A stretch of 36,879 nt of DNA from the NCBI GenBank assembly GCA_021795795.1, contig JAJYPA010000026.1:1-36879 (forward strand), written 5' to 3'. How positions within the stretch are numbered: position 1 is the first letter of the stretch; each line of letters starts with the position of its first letter. This document shows positions 8,432 through 15,216 of the stretch, one piece after another. The notes under the pieces were generated by a model. The model searched no databases. It was not told the origin of the DNA and saw nothing but the letters and a program-made list of their open reading frames with translations. The translations under genes and the position numbers were made by a program. This DNA comes from Pseudomonadota bacterium. Lineage in GTDB: Bacteria > Pseudomonadota > Gammaproteobacteria > Halothiobacillales > Halothiobacillaceae.

Positions 8432-8944
8432 ATGGATCATGATTGGCACTCGCTGCTTTTTGGCGTTCGCAGATCGGTTCGCTACCATGAGCGACGGGCC
8501 GCTTTCTTTTCTAGGCTAGACACTCTAAATGGTTTGATAAGCCTATCTGCAGGTACAAGCGTGGCGGCGACAGCAATTTCTGGACATCCAGTTGTGGCGT
8601 TTTCTGCTGGCACAATCGTAGCTCTATCAAATGTAATCAACGTCATGATTGGAAGCTCGCGCATGGCGGCGCTTCATCGCGAGTTGAGAGGTAGATTTAT
8701 TGGCCTAGAACGCCAGATGGTTTTATCGGCCATGACAGCCGAGAACTTTCAAAGGTTCACCGACGAAAGGCTGCGCATTGAGTCAGAGGAACCGCCTGTT
8801 ATAGGCGCTCTCGATGCACTCTGCCATAACGAAGAGGCCCGCGCGGAGGGTAATGTTAGCTGTGTGCGCCCGGTGAGCTGGTGGCAGCGTATGGGCTCTC
8901 AGTTTCTGGACTATACAGACAAACCCGATCTACATCTTCCGTAA
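8432..8944 (+). CDS. SLATT-like two-TM protein
   Basis: A 170-residue protein with an amphipathic basic N-terminus (RRSVRYHERRAAFFSRLDTL, residues 13-32). Two adjoining hydrophobic helices follow: about 34-50 (LISLSAGTSVAATAIS) and 53-73. A long polar C-terminal helix region follows. This helix-TM-TM-helix layout, with R..YH..R..FF before the first TM, is that of SLATT domains, which are predicted pore-forming effectors in nucleotide-activated and other defence systems. No cyclase or SLOG sensor gene lies nearby; the partners are the 56-aa protein and possibly the GrlR-like gene. An effector role is inferred from the fold only. Confidence 0.6.
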   Translation: MDHDWHSLLFGVRRSVRYHERRAAFFSRLDTLNGLISLSAGTSVAATAISGHPVVAFSAGTIVALSNVINVMIGSSRMAALHRELRGRFIGLERQMVLSAMTAENFQRFTDERLRIESEEPPVIGALDALCHNEEARAEGNVSCVRPVSWWQRMGSQFLDYTDKPDLHLP

Positions 8945-8952
8945 TTAATTAC
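8941..8952. repeat. 12-bp palindrome between convergent genes
   Basis: GTAATTAATTAC is a perfect palindrome overlapping the end of the SLATT-like gene. No T-run follows, so it is not a clear terminator. Confidence 0.3.
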
Positions 8953-8988
8953 TATAGAGGAACGGGTTTATGGACCACAAAAGCGTAT

Positions 8989-9216
8989 TTACTGATTTCC
9001 GTATTTCTGTATCAGCAACTCCCGCACCTCGTCGGCAATCTTAGTCCCGCGCGTGGCGCATTGCGTCTTGATCCTGCGGTGTAGACTCTCAGGGATATCG
9101 ATGGTCAACCGCTTCATCTTCCGCTCGTCGTCGACGATACGGTTCTCAACCCATGTATCCGCCTCTTGAGGCGTTTTGCTGGTAGGCCTTGCGCCAATCA
9201 TAACTTTCTTGGTCAT
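8989..9216 (-). CDS. ParG-like ribbon-helix-helix partition protein
   Basis: A 75-residue protein with a flexible basic N-terminus and a C-terminal ribbon-helix-helix: beta strand KRLTIDI, then two helices in PESLHRRIKTQCATRGTK and IADEVRELLIQKY. This is the plan of ParG/ParB-like centromere-binding proteins that pair with small ParA ATPases. The N-terminal tail would stimulate ParA and the RHH dimer would bind the upstream repeats. Its ATG overlaps the parA stop (ATGA), so the two are one operon. Repeats at 9855-9914 are the likely binding sites. Confidence 0.8.
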   Translation of the reverse strand: MTKKVMIGARPTSKTPQEADTWVENRIVDDERKMKRLTIDIPESLHRRIKTQCATRGTKIADEVRELLIQKYGNQ

Positions 9217-9842
9217 TGCATGACCCCCATCAATTCGCCTTTCACCGCCTCGATCTCGGCTGCTGCCGGACCTTCCGCGTCAATCTCATGGACCGCCTTA
9301 CCCTGGGCCGCCGCCTCAGCAAAGATCACACGCTGGGTGATACGGCTCGCCAATGCCGACACGGCGTAGGAAGCTAGTGCTTCGTCCACGTCCCGCGCAA
9401 TCGCCGTATTTGCGATTTTACGATTAACCACAAATACAGATTTCAGGTTTTCTTTATAGACGCGCGCCTCGTCTAGCAGCTTCACCACTTCGCCTGCCGC
9501 CCAAATGTCATATGGGCTGGGTTGCACCGGAATCAGGACCAGATCAGAGGCCATGATCGCCGAGCGGGCCAGGTCAGTAACTCGGGGTGGACCGTCGATA
9601 ATAACATGGTCATATCCTTGACCAATCGTGCCGATTTCCTTATGGACCGTTGCCCTGGGAAGCCCGACAACGGCAAAAAGTGGCTCGCCTTCGCGTGCGG
9701 CCGCCCAATCCAGGGCGCTTCCCTGGGGGTCGGCGTCGATCAACAGGACGCGTGCTCCCGCACGGGCCAGACTTGCCGCGAGGTTTACGGCGATGGTGGT
9801 CTTGCCCACGCCGCCCTTCTGGTTCAATAGTCCGATAATCAT
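9213..9842 (-). CDS. parA: ParA-family partition ATPase
   Basis: A 209-residue P-loop ATPase of the small (type Ib) ParA class, with no N-terminal HTH. The deviant Walker A is KGGVGKTT (residues 9-16), the switch region contains DADPQGSALDWA, and Walker B is VIIDGPP. With the RHH partner it would segregate the element when it replicates as a plasmid, and could stabilise the excised form. The length is normal for the class. ATG 9842 is preceded by an AGAGGA-like ribosome site. The operon is probably autoregulated through the repeats just upstream. Confidence 0.92.
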   Translation of the reverse strand: MIIGLLNQKGGVGKTTIAVNLAASLARAGARVLLIDADPQGSALDWAAAREGEPLFAVVGLPRATVHKEIGTIGQGYDHVIIDGPPRVTDLARSAIMASDLVLIPVQPSPYDIWAAGEVVKLLDEARVYKENLKSVFVVNRKIANTAIARDVDEALASYAVSALASRITQRVIFAEAAAQGKAVHEIDAEGPAAAEIEAVKGELMGVMQ

Positions 9843-9854
9843 GGCATTATCCTC

Positions 9855-9914
9855 TTCTGTGTTTACGCTTTTCTGTGTTTCCGTATTTGTAGTTTTACAG
9901 AAGGTCGTAAAACT
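9855..9914. promoter_or_regulatory. parA operator/centromere candidate
   Basis: Two 13-bp direct repeats TTCTGTGTTT(A/C)CG start at 9855 and 9871. An 8-bp inverted repeat AGTTTTAC/GTAAAACT lies at 9891-9898 and 9907-9914. On the minus strand TTGCAA and TAAAAC are spaced 16 bp across the inverted repeat, so the dyad overlaps a plausible parA promoter. This is the expected place for a ParG-type operator or parS. Confidence 0.5.
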
Positions 9915-9933
9915 TGCAACCGCTATAGGCTGG

Positions 9934-9962
9934 TTTCGCCTCCCCCTGAAGAGGGATACTAT
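9934..9962 (+). promoter_or_regulatory. Transfer-type promoter P9
   Basis: TTTCGC (9934-9939), 8 bases, GAAGAG (9948-9953), 3 bases, TACTAT (9957-9962). It is the only plus-strand copy of the nine-member promoter family and has the best -10 hexamer. Transcription would begin near 9969, just before the ribosome site of the 15-codon ORF. Confidence 0.65.
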
Positions 9963-9988
9963 CTCTAACCTTTTGAAGGAGTCACACT

Positions 9989-10036
9989 ATGCAGATCGAT
10001 GTCAATATGCGGGGGTTAGGGTTCCGCAACGGATGA
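9989..10036 (+). CDS. 15-residue mini-ORF under P9
   Basis: ATG at 9989 with a strong GAAGGAG eight bases upstream opens MQIDVNMRGLGFRNG and then TGA. It is the only coding frame following promoter P9. The placement of promoter, ribosome site and start suggests it is really translated: a leader peptide, a regulatory micropeptide, or the surviving 5' end of a lost gene. No family is recognised. The hairpin at 10056-10109 follows directly. Confidence 0.45.
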   Translation: MQIDVNMRGLGFRNG

Positions 10037-10055
10037 TTTGAAGACAAAGCACAGC

Positions 10056-10109
10056 GTGAAGTTGCGGGTAATCCGCTTGCGGATCGCTCGCCGCTGCCGC
10101 AACCCTCAC
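10056..10109. terminator. Nested hairpin between mini-ORF and HTH gene
   Basis: GTGA-GTTGCGG (10056-10067, one bulge) pairs with CCGCAAC-TCAC (10097-10109). Inside it ATCCGC/GCGGAT (10071-10084) makes a second perfect stem. It lies at the 3' ends of both the P9 transcript and the opposite HTH gene. It may end or protect both RNAs, but neither strand has a clear T-run. Confidence 0.4.
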
Positions 10110-10384
10110 TTTCTCGGCCTTCCACGTTCACGCTTCACTGCCGCGGGGGCCGGTGCTACGTTCACATGGGGTGCCATCGGTACCGCCTCAACCACCTCCT
10201 GAGACTCAATCCACTCCAGCACTTTCGTGGGACGGTACCGAAGAGGGGACCGCTTCCCCTCGCCGCCACCCAACATAACTCTAGGCGGCAATTGTTCAGG
10301 GTGGAAGGCGGCCCTATTGCGCACCGTGCCCTCGCTCAACCCCAGTATCTCGGCCAGTTCCCCGGCACAAATCAACTTCTCCAT
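10106..10384 (-). CDS. AlpA-type helix-turn-helix protein
   Basis: A 92-residue DNA-binding protein. Residues 5-60 form an AlpA/excisionase-like winged HTH (AGELAEILGLSEGTVRNRAAF, then a wing with RYRPTKVLEWIES). The tail is Ala/Pro-rich and ends in KRERGRPRK, an AT-hook-like basic stretch. Such proteins serve as excisionases or transcription regulators on integrative elements. No other Xis candidate is seen, so excision control is a fair inference. Alternatively it regulates transfer genes. It has its own copy of the transfer-type promoter 20 bases upstream. Confidence 0.7.
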   Translation of the reverse strand: MEKLICAGELAEILGLSEGTVRNRAAFHPEQLPPRVMLGGGEGKRSPLRYRPTKVLEWIESQEVVEAVPMAPHVNVAPAPAAVKRERGRPRK

Positions 10385-10403
10385 TTTCGGTCCTTATCAA
10401 GTG

Positions 10404-10432
10404 GTTATATGACTCTTCTTGTATGGGCGAAG
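10404..10432 (-). promoter_or_regulatory. Transfer-type promoter P1
   Basis: On the minus strand: CTTCGC, 8 bases, GAAGAG, 3 bases, TATAAC. It precedes the AlpA-type HTH gene; predicted transcription starts near 10397, next to AAGGACC. Confidence 0.6.
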
Positions 10433-10444
10433 TGGAAACCAAAA

Positions 10445-10472
10445 TTGAAAAACCCCGCCATTTCTGACGGGG
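10445..10472 (-). terminator. Rho-independent terminator after the 46-aa peptide gene
   Basis: On the minus strand CCCCGTC and GGCGGGG (7 bp with one G-U) enclose AGAAAT, followed directly by TTTTT. It closes the unit that begins at promoter P2. Confidence 0.85.
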
Positions 10473-10496
10473 TGCGGGGTGCGCGGGCTGGCGGTT

Positions 10497-10637
10497 TCAG
10501 TACACTTGGAGGAAAAGGTATCCCAGAAACAGAATGATCGCTCCAACAACCAACCAGTTGAAGGCAACCATCAATGGTCGGGTGTGGCGCTCATGTAGTT
10601 GATACAGTTTTGATAGGTGGTGTCGAATTGTCGGCAT
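10497..10637 (-). CDS. One-TM small protein (46 aa)
   Basis: A 46-residue protein with a basic, His-rich N-terminus and one membrane helix (LVVGAIILFLGYLFLQ), so N-in/C-out is likely. The start at 10637 is fixed by AAGGAG seven bases upstream. The ORF ends 24 bases before the terminator at 10445-10472. It follows the 354-aa lipoprotein gene in the same transcription unit, which suggests an envelope role in transfer. No family recognised. Confidence 0.68.
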   Translation of the reverse strand: MPTIRHHLSKLYQLHERHTRPLMVAFNWLVVGAIILFLGYLFLQVY

Positions 10638-10664
10638 GATGAATCTCCTTGTGGGCATTGGTGA

Positions 10665-11729
10665 TCACTCGCTGGCCTCAGCGGTGGCGCTGCTCTCCGA
10701 ACCGTTGTTGATATCGTTGGTCAACTTCTGGACGATATTTCTTTGCTGAGAAACGTCTTTGTTGATACTGCTTTCCAGCCCAACAGTCACGTTACGCCCA
10801 GACAAGTGGCCGTCTCCATACCACTTGACGCCATTCTCAGAGATTGACCAGCCTCCCTGACTTTCACCTGTGTAAGTCGAATCACCGATTTGGAATTGTA
10901 CATTCTGGCTATTCGCTTCATTTACGGTCATGCCAGAAGCCAAACCGGATTCAACATCCTGCGCCGCCTGTTTCGCAGCCGCTTCAAAATCCTTGTTGGG
11001 CATGTGAAGGTAGTCATAGGCTATCTCTTCCTCTGCAATTTGAGGATCAGAAAGGGCTCCCTTTGGCAGTTTGGAGTATAGTTCTGACAAGATTAGGTTT
11101 GAAAACCGAACAACTACAGCCTGGTACTCGGCCCATTTCCTCCCCTGTAGCGCCTGGCCACCGATGATATCGTATGGCCATCCAAGGACCGGTTGCGCGG
11201 ATTGTAAGATGAACCCAGCCGCCCGCAGTTTTTTCTCAACATGCTCCTTATCCCCCTTTTCATAAGCCAGCAACACCATTCCGATGAACGGATTATGGTT
11301 TTTTGCATATGTCGCCTTTAGTAGCTGGGGTATTTTTTTTTGAAATGATGAGGAGTACGTCTTATTCTGTTTGCCATTGACATACACATGGTCAATAAAG
11401 TCCCGTTTGATGTGGCTGATACCATGGTGGAACATATCGAGGCAATCAATTTTCGCCATTCCAGTATCAAGCGTTCCCACGGCCATTGCTCCGGGCATTG
11501 ACAATTCCAGTTTTCGCAGCGCGTCCAGCATGAGGCTGGAGGCGGGCATATCGACCTTCACCTGGGCCGCCGTGCCCACCTTGATATCCAAGCCCTTCTG
11601 CACTGCGCTTTCCTGGGCGGTGGTGACGCTGTTCGCCGCCTTGGTAGAGCTCGTCACGTGACTGCAACCTGACAACGCCAGGGTGCAGGTAGCTACAGTT
11701 AATAATACAGCTCTTGCGATCTTACTCAT
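10665..11729 (-). CDS. Lipoprotein, unknown (354 aa)
   Basis: An outer-envelope lipoprotein: residues 1-21 are a type II signal peptide with lipobox LSGC, placing the acylated Cys at 22. The mature part is Thr/Ser-rich at first, then globular and mainly helical, with QQRNIVQKLTNDINNGSES near the end. No homologous family is recognised. The gene is first in the unit driven by P2 and has AAAGGAGA ahead of ATG. The setting, between the coupling-protein operon and the small membrane peptide, suggests a surface function linked to conjugation, such as exclusion or channel contact. That is inference. Confidence 0.72.
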   Translation of the reverse strand: MSKIARAVLLTVATCTLALSGCSHVTSSTKAANSVTTAQESAVQKGLDIKVGTAAQVKVDMPASSLMLDALRKLELSMPGAMAVGTLDTGMAKIDCLDMFHHGISHIKRDFIDHVYVNGKQNKTYSSSFQKKIPQLLKATYAKNHNPFIGMVLLAYEKGDKEHVEKKLRAAGFILQSAQPVLGWPYDIIGGQALQGRKWAEYQAVVVRFSNLILSELYSKLPKGALSDPQIAEEEIAYDYLHMPNKDFEAAAKQAAQDVESGLASGMTVNEANSQNVQFQIGDSTYTGESQGGWSISENGVKWYGDGHLSGRNVTVGLESSINKDVSQQRNIVQKLTNDINNGSESSATAEASE

Positions 11730-11757
11730 GGCTCATCTCCTTTGGAGGTTGTGGTAA

Positions 11758-11786
11758 TCAGTAGTACTCTTCGGGCGGGGGCGAAA
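11758..11786 (-). promoter_or_regulatory. Transfer-type promoter P2
   Basis: On the minus strand: TTTCGC, 8 bases, GAAGAG, 3 bases, TACTGA. It stands 29 bases before the 354-aa lipoprotein start. Confidence 0.65.
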
Positions 11787-11802
11787 TGGATTTTTCATGG
11801 GC

Positions 11803-12168
11803 CTATGGCTTATCGCCTTTAGTGCTCGGCGGAAGTCCAGACAGTTGCCCCGCCGCGTTACCCACGGCCTGCTCCCCCTTCGAGGACTGACGCTGGCTAA
11901 CCCTCATGTTCTTTCGAAGCTTCGCCGCTCTGGCGCAGAGCCTTCCGGCCCTAGCTTGGTCTGCGGACTGCTCGATCTGAGCCTGGGTGTTACCCGGCCC
12001 TAACGCCTGGTCAAACTGCACGTCGAACCGGGCACTGGTGCAACGCTGTTGAGCCATGGCGACCTGCTGCAAATGGCTGACCTGTTCGTCATGCTGGACA
12101 TAAAGATAAACGGCTACCGCGCCTATCATTATGCCAATTAATACCGTGCCCTTCCCTAACTGCATCAT
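11803..12168 (-). CDS. Membrane-anchored small transfer-region protein
   Basis: A 121-residue protein with an N-terminal membrane helix (VLIGIMIGAVAVYLYV, residues 9-24). A polar, Gln/Ala-rich periplasmic part follows, containing two cysteines (QQRCTSARF and GRLCARAAK) that could form a disulfide. It lies 18 bases after the coupling protein gene and has AGGAG before two adjacent ATG codons, so it should be co-transcribed with it. No family is recognised; a companion of the coupling protein in the inner membrane is plausible. Confidence 0.65.
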   Translation of the reverse strand: MMQLGKGTVLIGIMIGAVAVYLYVQHDEQVSHLQQVAMAQQRCTSARFDVQFDQALGPGNTQAQIEQSADQARAGRLCARAAKLRKNMRVSQRQSSKGEQAVGNAAGQLSGLPPSTKGDKP

Positions 12169-12186
12169 TTTAACTCTCCTTTCTGT

Positions 12187-14088
12187 TTACCAAAGCGAAT
12201 CGGCTTGCGGTTTTTCTGACTCTTCAGGTGGTGTATTGTCGGAATCATTGTCGGCCTCAGAAGGTTCGGCAATAACTGCGGCCTCTGGCGAAGATTCCGG
12301 CCCTTGCGTCTCTGGTTCTTCCTCCGTGTTAACGGGTGTTTTATGGGTGGCATGTATCACGTCCTCTGTTTTATCTAAGAAGTCCGGGTGTATTATTGTG
12401 CGTTTTTTAAGGGGTATGACGACTTTCGCAATGGGGTAGTCACCCGCTACTTTCAGGTATCCCGTCATGTCCGGCATGGCTAATATCTGGGAAGGTGTCA
12501 CCAGATACCTTTCATGGCGCGCGCGGGCCGTGTTTTGTCCATGACTTTCGTTTTCAGACAATGACAAGTTGGCCGTTTCGGTCACTTCGTCTATCTCTTC
12601 CTGACCCAGAATATCCGCTAATCGTTTTGCTGACTCTGCGTCTTCCACCCTCATAATTGTCTTGGTTTGCAAGTTGGATATCATCACTTTTGCCGCATCA
12701 TGACCGTATGTTTCATCTGCTTGTGCTAAATTCTGGAGACCAACTACGGTACATATCCCATATTTACGGCCTTGAGTAGTGGCTATCTCTAAGGAGCGCA
12801 AACGCGGTAACGAGGCCAATTCGTCCAGAAAGAATACTGTCTTTATTTCCTGCACCGGCCGCGCACCCATAGCGCCCAATAAAGCCGCCTCCAACCACAC
12901 CGCGCTCCATGGACGAATCACACTCGCGTTTTCAGCATTTGAGGTAATAAATATCCATCCTGGGGTTTGCGTCTTCGTAAAATTCCGCACTGAAAACTGT
13001 CCAGGCCGGTCAAATAGCTTCAATAAAGCCACTGAATCACTTGAGCCAAGCGTTAACCGGATCGATTCAGACCCCTTTGGATTATCTGAATTCATGGTCG
13101 CCGCGCTTGGCACCTTATGCTTGGCCAGCAACGCGCACAAGGCTTCTAGGGGTAGCCTGATACTCTCTGATACGCCCGCCAGTGTGGACTGGCTGCCGTT
13201 TTTCGCGTGCTCGATGAACAACAGGTCGGACATTAATTGCCTCGCCGCGTCGTCCCACATGGCACCCTCACCGCTCGACGGGCGATATGGAATAAAGAAC
13301 CTGCCGAACGTCAAAAAATCGTGGGGTTTCTGAATTTCCAGGAATGGATTCCATGGGGCACAACGGGCGTCCAGTGGATTAAGAATAAAATCAGTTTCAG
13401 GGTTGTAAAAGTATTCGCAGAACTCACCTGTCGGGTCGTAGCAAATCGTCGTGAGTTTCTTTTCTCGCGCTGCTTCCATGAGATTCATTTGTCCCTGACT
13501 TTTACCTGTTCCCATGGCTCCTACAAACAAGAAATTACGCATAAGTAGGCGATTTGGTATATGCACGCCGCCAATCTGAAAGGTGGACGCGCCGCTTTTG
13601 TCAGCGCTGGTCAATGAAGCCAGGTCGGTTGCAGATTTAAGATGCTGACCACGTAAGAATTCGTCGGTTCCCTCTGCTTTACCTTTTTTGACCATGTGAT
13701 AAATGATCACACCCAACAAAAGAACGACGGTTATGGAAGTCATCCCAGCGACGATATAAATATGATGTAGGGCGGCATGCAATCGCGGATTTGCCCACTT
13801 CGCCATATTTAGAGAGGAATCTACGCCATGTTTGCCTGCAACGTTCCACCAAACGGGATGTGTTGGGGAATACGTGGTTATCCAGAAGTTGGAGATAGAC
13901 CAGAGCCACACGACTTCCAATGATTGGCCGTCCAGCAGCCAGCTAAGCCCAAAAATCAACGCAATCCATGAAAGTGCCAGGATAAATATTATCCGGCCTA
14001 TATTGGTTGCGAGCATATTGAGGTCATACCATAATGCATTGCCCCCCCGAGCAAAAATATCGTGCGCTTTGTTTTTTTTGATTGCCAT
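12187..14088 (-). CDS. Type IV coupling protein (VirD4/TrwB/TraD family)
   Basis: A 633-residue inner-membrane DNA pump that links the relaxosome to a type IV secretion channel. Two N-terminal membrane spans lie near residues 20-45 and 105-130. Walker A is GAMGTGKSQGQ near residue 190, Walker B is TVFFLDELASLP, and the RecA-like motif QGRKYGICTVVGLQNLAQ follows. The acidic, Pro/Glu-rich C-terminus resembles the variable tails that bind relaxosomes. ATG 14088 is preferred because AAGGGG precedes it; an upstream TTG (14112) lies in a palindrome with no ribosome site. The unit runs from promoter P3 through the signal-peptide protein into this gene. Confidence 0.92.
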   Translation of the reverse strand: MAIKKNKAHDIFARGGNALWYDLNMLATNIGRIIFILALSWIALIFGLSWLLDGQSLEVVWLWSISNFWITTYSPTHPVWWNVAGKHGVDSSLNMAKWANPRLHAALHHIYIVAGMTSITVVLLLGVIIYHMVKKGKAEGTDEFLRGQHLKSATDLASLTSADKSGASTFQIGGVHIPNRLLMRNFLFVGAMGTGKSQGQMNLMEAAREKKLTTICYDPTGEFCEYFYNPETDFILNPLDARCAPWNPFLEIQKPHDFLTFGRFFIPYRPSSGEGAMWDDAARQLMSDLLFIEHAKNGSQSTLAGVSESIRLPLEALCALLAKHKVPSAATMNSDNPKGSESIRLTLGSSDSVALLKLFDRPGQFSVRNFTKTQTPGWIFITSNAENASVIRPWSAVWLEAALLGAMGARPVQEIKTVFFLDELASLPRLRSLEIATTQGRKYGICTVVGLQNLAQADETYGHDAAKVMISNLQTKTIMRVEDAESAKRLADILGQEEIDEVTETANLSLSENESHGQNTARARHERYLVTPSQILAMPDMTGYLKVAGDYPIAKVVIPLKKRTIIHPDFLDKTEDVIHATHKTPVNTEEEPETQGPESSPEAAVIAEPSEADNDSDNTPPEESEKPQADSLW

Positions 14089-14103
14089 GTTAGGTGCCCC
14101 TTT

Positions 14104-14121
14104 GGGCGGCAATTGCCGCCC
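14104..14121. repeat. 18-bp palindrome between two transfer genes
   Basis: GGGCGGCAATTGCCGCCC is a perfect palindrome just upstream of the coupling-protein ribosome site and after the stop of the 122-aa gene. No T-run follows, so an mRNA stability or processing hairpin is more likely than a terminator. Confidence 0.55.
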
Positions 14122-14140
14122 GTGTGGTTAAACAACAGGA

Positions 14141-14509
14141 TTAACGGAGGGGCTTGAGGAGCACGAAGTGCAATGGGGCAACGATGGTTTTGATGAAACA
14201 AGTGGAAGTGGTGTTGCCAGGTTTCAGGATGCAATCGAGGGTGGCTTGCTGGGCCAGAGCCATTCCTTTTGGCACACCCATTTGGTGATCCAGTGAGTCC
14301 AAGATCACTGCTGCCCGCCCCTTGGATGTGGGGATTATTCGGATTTTTGTAGTGCCCTTGCATATGTAATGGACGCATTTCAGGGGGGAGCTATGGAGGA
14401 CCTGGATTGATCCATGTATGGGGATTTCTGCCAGTCCCGCCGCCATGCCAGAGATAGGGATAAGGGTGAGAAGGCAGGCAAGACCTGCAGTGAGGATGTT
14501 AAGTTTCAT
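14141..14509 (-). CDS. Exported small protein (122 aa)
   Basis: A 122-residue secreted protein. A Sec signal peptide is clear (MKLNILTAGLACLLTLIPIS with cleavage near GMAAG, residue 25). The mature part has four cysteines (KCVHYIC, LDCIL, STCFI), consistent with two disulfides in the periplasm. ATG 14509 has AAAGGAA nine bases upstream; frames extending further upstream would run through promoter P3. First gene of the P3 unit, before the coupling protein. Function unknown. Confidence 0.68.
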   Translation of the reverse strand: MKLNILTAGLACLLTLIPISGMAAGLAEIPIHGSIQVLHSSPLKCVHYICKGTTKIRIIPTSKGRAAVILDSLDHQMGVPKGMALAQQATLDCILKPGNTTSTCFIKTIVAPLHFVLLKPLR

Positions 14510-14541
14510 GGTTTTGGTTCCTTTATAGGTTGAACTGGTGG

Positions 14542-14570
14542 TGCTCACCCCTCTTCGGGGTGAGGCGAAA
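14542..14570 (-). promoter_or_regulatory. Transfer-type promoter P3
   Basis: On the minus strand: TTTCGC, 8 bases, GAAGAG, 3 bases, TGAGCA. The spacer also holds a perfect 8-bp dyad, CTCACCCC/GGGGTGAG, around TCTTC. It precedes the exported protein and coupling-protein operon. Confidence 0.6.
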
Positions 14571-14804
14571 TTATGTGTATTGCGGAAATTGGGCGTTCAC
14601 GGGCTTCGCTGGCGTCCCATTGACGATCTCCGACTGGGCCACTTCCAGCGCTTTGATTACCTTCTGCTCATCGCCACTTACCAGTAAAGGGGCATGTTTG
14701 AGGACCAATTTGGACAGTGCGGCCAGCTGCCGCTCAAGCTCCTTAGCCGCCTTGATCTTTTCGTCCAGCGCGGCACGCTGCTTCATCAGTTTATCCATAC
14801 GCAT
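14571..14804 (-). CDS. Small coiled-coil protein (77 aa), TraD-like accessory
   Basis: A 77-residue charged protein. Residues 1-35 are a coiled coil (DKLMKQRAALDEKI, AAKELERQLAAL), followed by a helical segment. The layout recalls the small TraD/MobC-like accessory proteins encoded near relaxases on mobilizable plasmids, though I cannot show homology. The start is fixed by AAGGAG eight bases before ATG 14804. Last of three small genes in the P4 unit. The ORF ends one base before the -35-like box of promoter P3. Confidence 0.6.
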   Translation of the reverse strand: MRMDKLMKQRAALDEKIKAAKELERQLAALSKLVLKHAPLLVSGDEQKVIKALEVAQSEIVNGTPAKPVNAQFPQYT

Positions 14805-14815
14805 GTTGAATCTCC

Positions 14816-14959
14816 TTAGCGATTGAACGCCAAAAAATAGAGGTAGATAATGACAATGAATCCCAGCAATAGGGCCGGGTTGCTGGCGCACTCGGTCCAT
14901 ATCTGCACGAGTGCCAGCCACCATTCAGGAGGCTCACGACTATCATGTGATATTTTCAT
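14816..14959 (-). CDS. One-TM small protein (47 aa)
   Basis: A 47-residue protein: polar, Trp-containing N-terminus, then a C-terminal membrane helix (PALLLGFIVIIYLYFLAF). AAGGGG precedes ATG 14959. It sits between the 57-aa and 77-aa genes with 11-14 bp gaps in one unit. No family recognised. Confidence 0.65.
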   Translation of the reverse strand: MKISHDSREPPEWWLALVQIWTECASNPALLLGFIVIIYLYFLAFNR

Positions 14960-14972
14960 GGCAGTCCCCTTT

Positions 14973-15146
14973 TTAATGGAAAAGCCAGAAGGTCAGGGCC
15001 GCAATTGTGGTCAACGCCGATGCATAGCCCCATGGACTATCAAGGACAGTGTTTGCCGCGTTAAAAAGCCAGGCAATCGCGAGGCCTGCGACGCTTCCAT
15101 TGAGCCCGGCCTTATCCAACTGTATTTCCAGTTCTATGCTCTTCAT
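14973..15146 (-). CDS. Small membrane protein (57 aa)
   Basis: A 57-residue protein with a charged N-terminus (KSIELEIQLDKAG) and hydrophobic stretches around residues 20-35 and 43-56 ending in FWLFH. ATG 15146 has GGAGGG seven bases upstream; an upstream in-frame start at 15161 lies within that ribosome site. First gene of the P4 unit. Unknown function, probably inner membrane. Confidence 0.62.
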   Translation of the reverse strand: MKSIELEIQLDKAGLNGSVAGLAIAWLFNAANTVLDSPWGYASALTTIAALTFWLFH

Positions 15147-15176
15147 GACGGTGCCCTCCAATAATGTTGAGTGGGT

Positions 15177-15205
15177 TACTCATCACTCTTCATCAGGAGG
15201 CGAAA
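15177..15205 (-). promoter_or_regulatory. Transfer-type promoter P4
   Basis: On the minus strand: TTTCGC, 8 bases, GAAGAG, 3 bases, TGAGTA. It lies between the topoisomerase stop and the 57-aa gene. Confidence 0.65.
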
Positions 15206-15216
15206 CGCAAAATCGT

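Noticed and set aside
9843..9870. CTCTTC next to parA considered as a tenth transfer-type promoter
   Set aside because: No GCGAAA follows at the required 8-base spacing.
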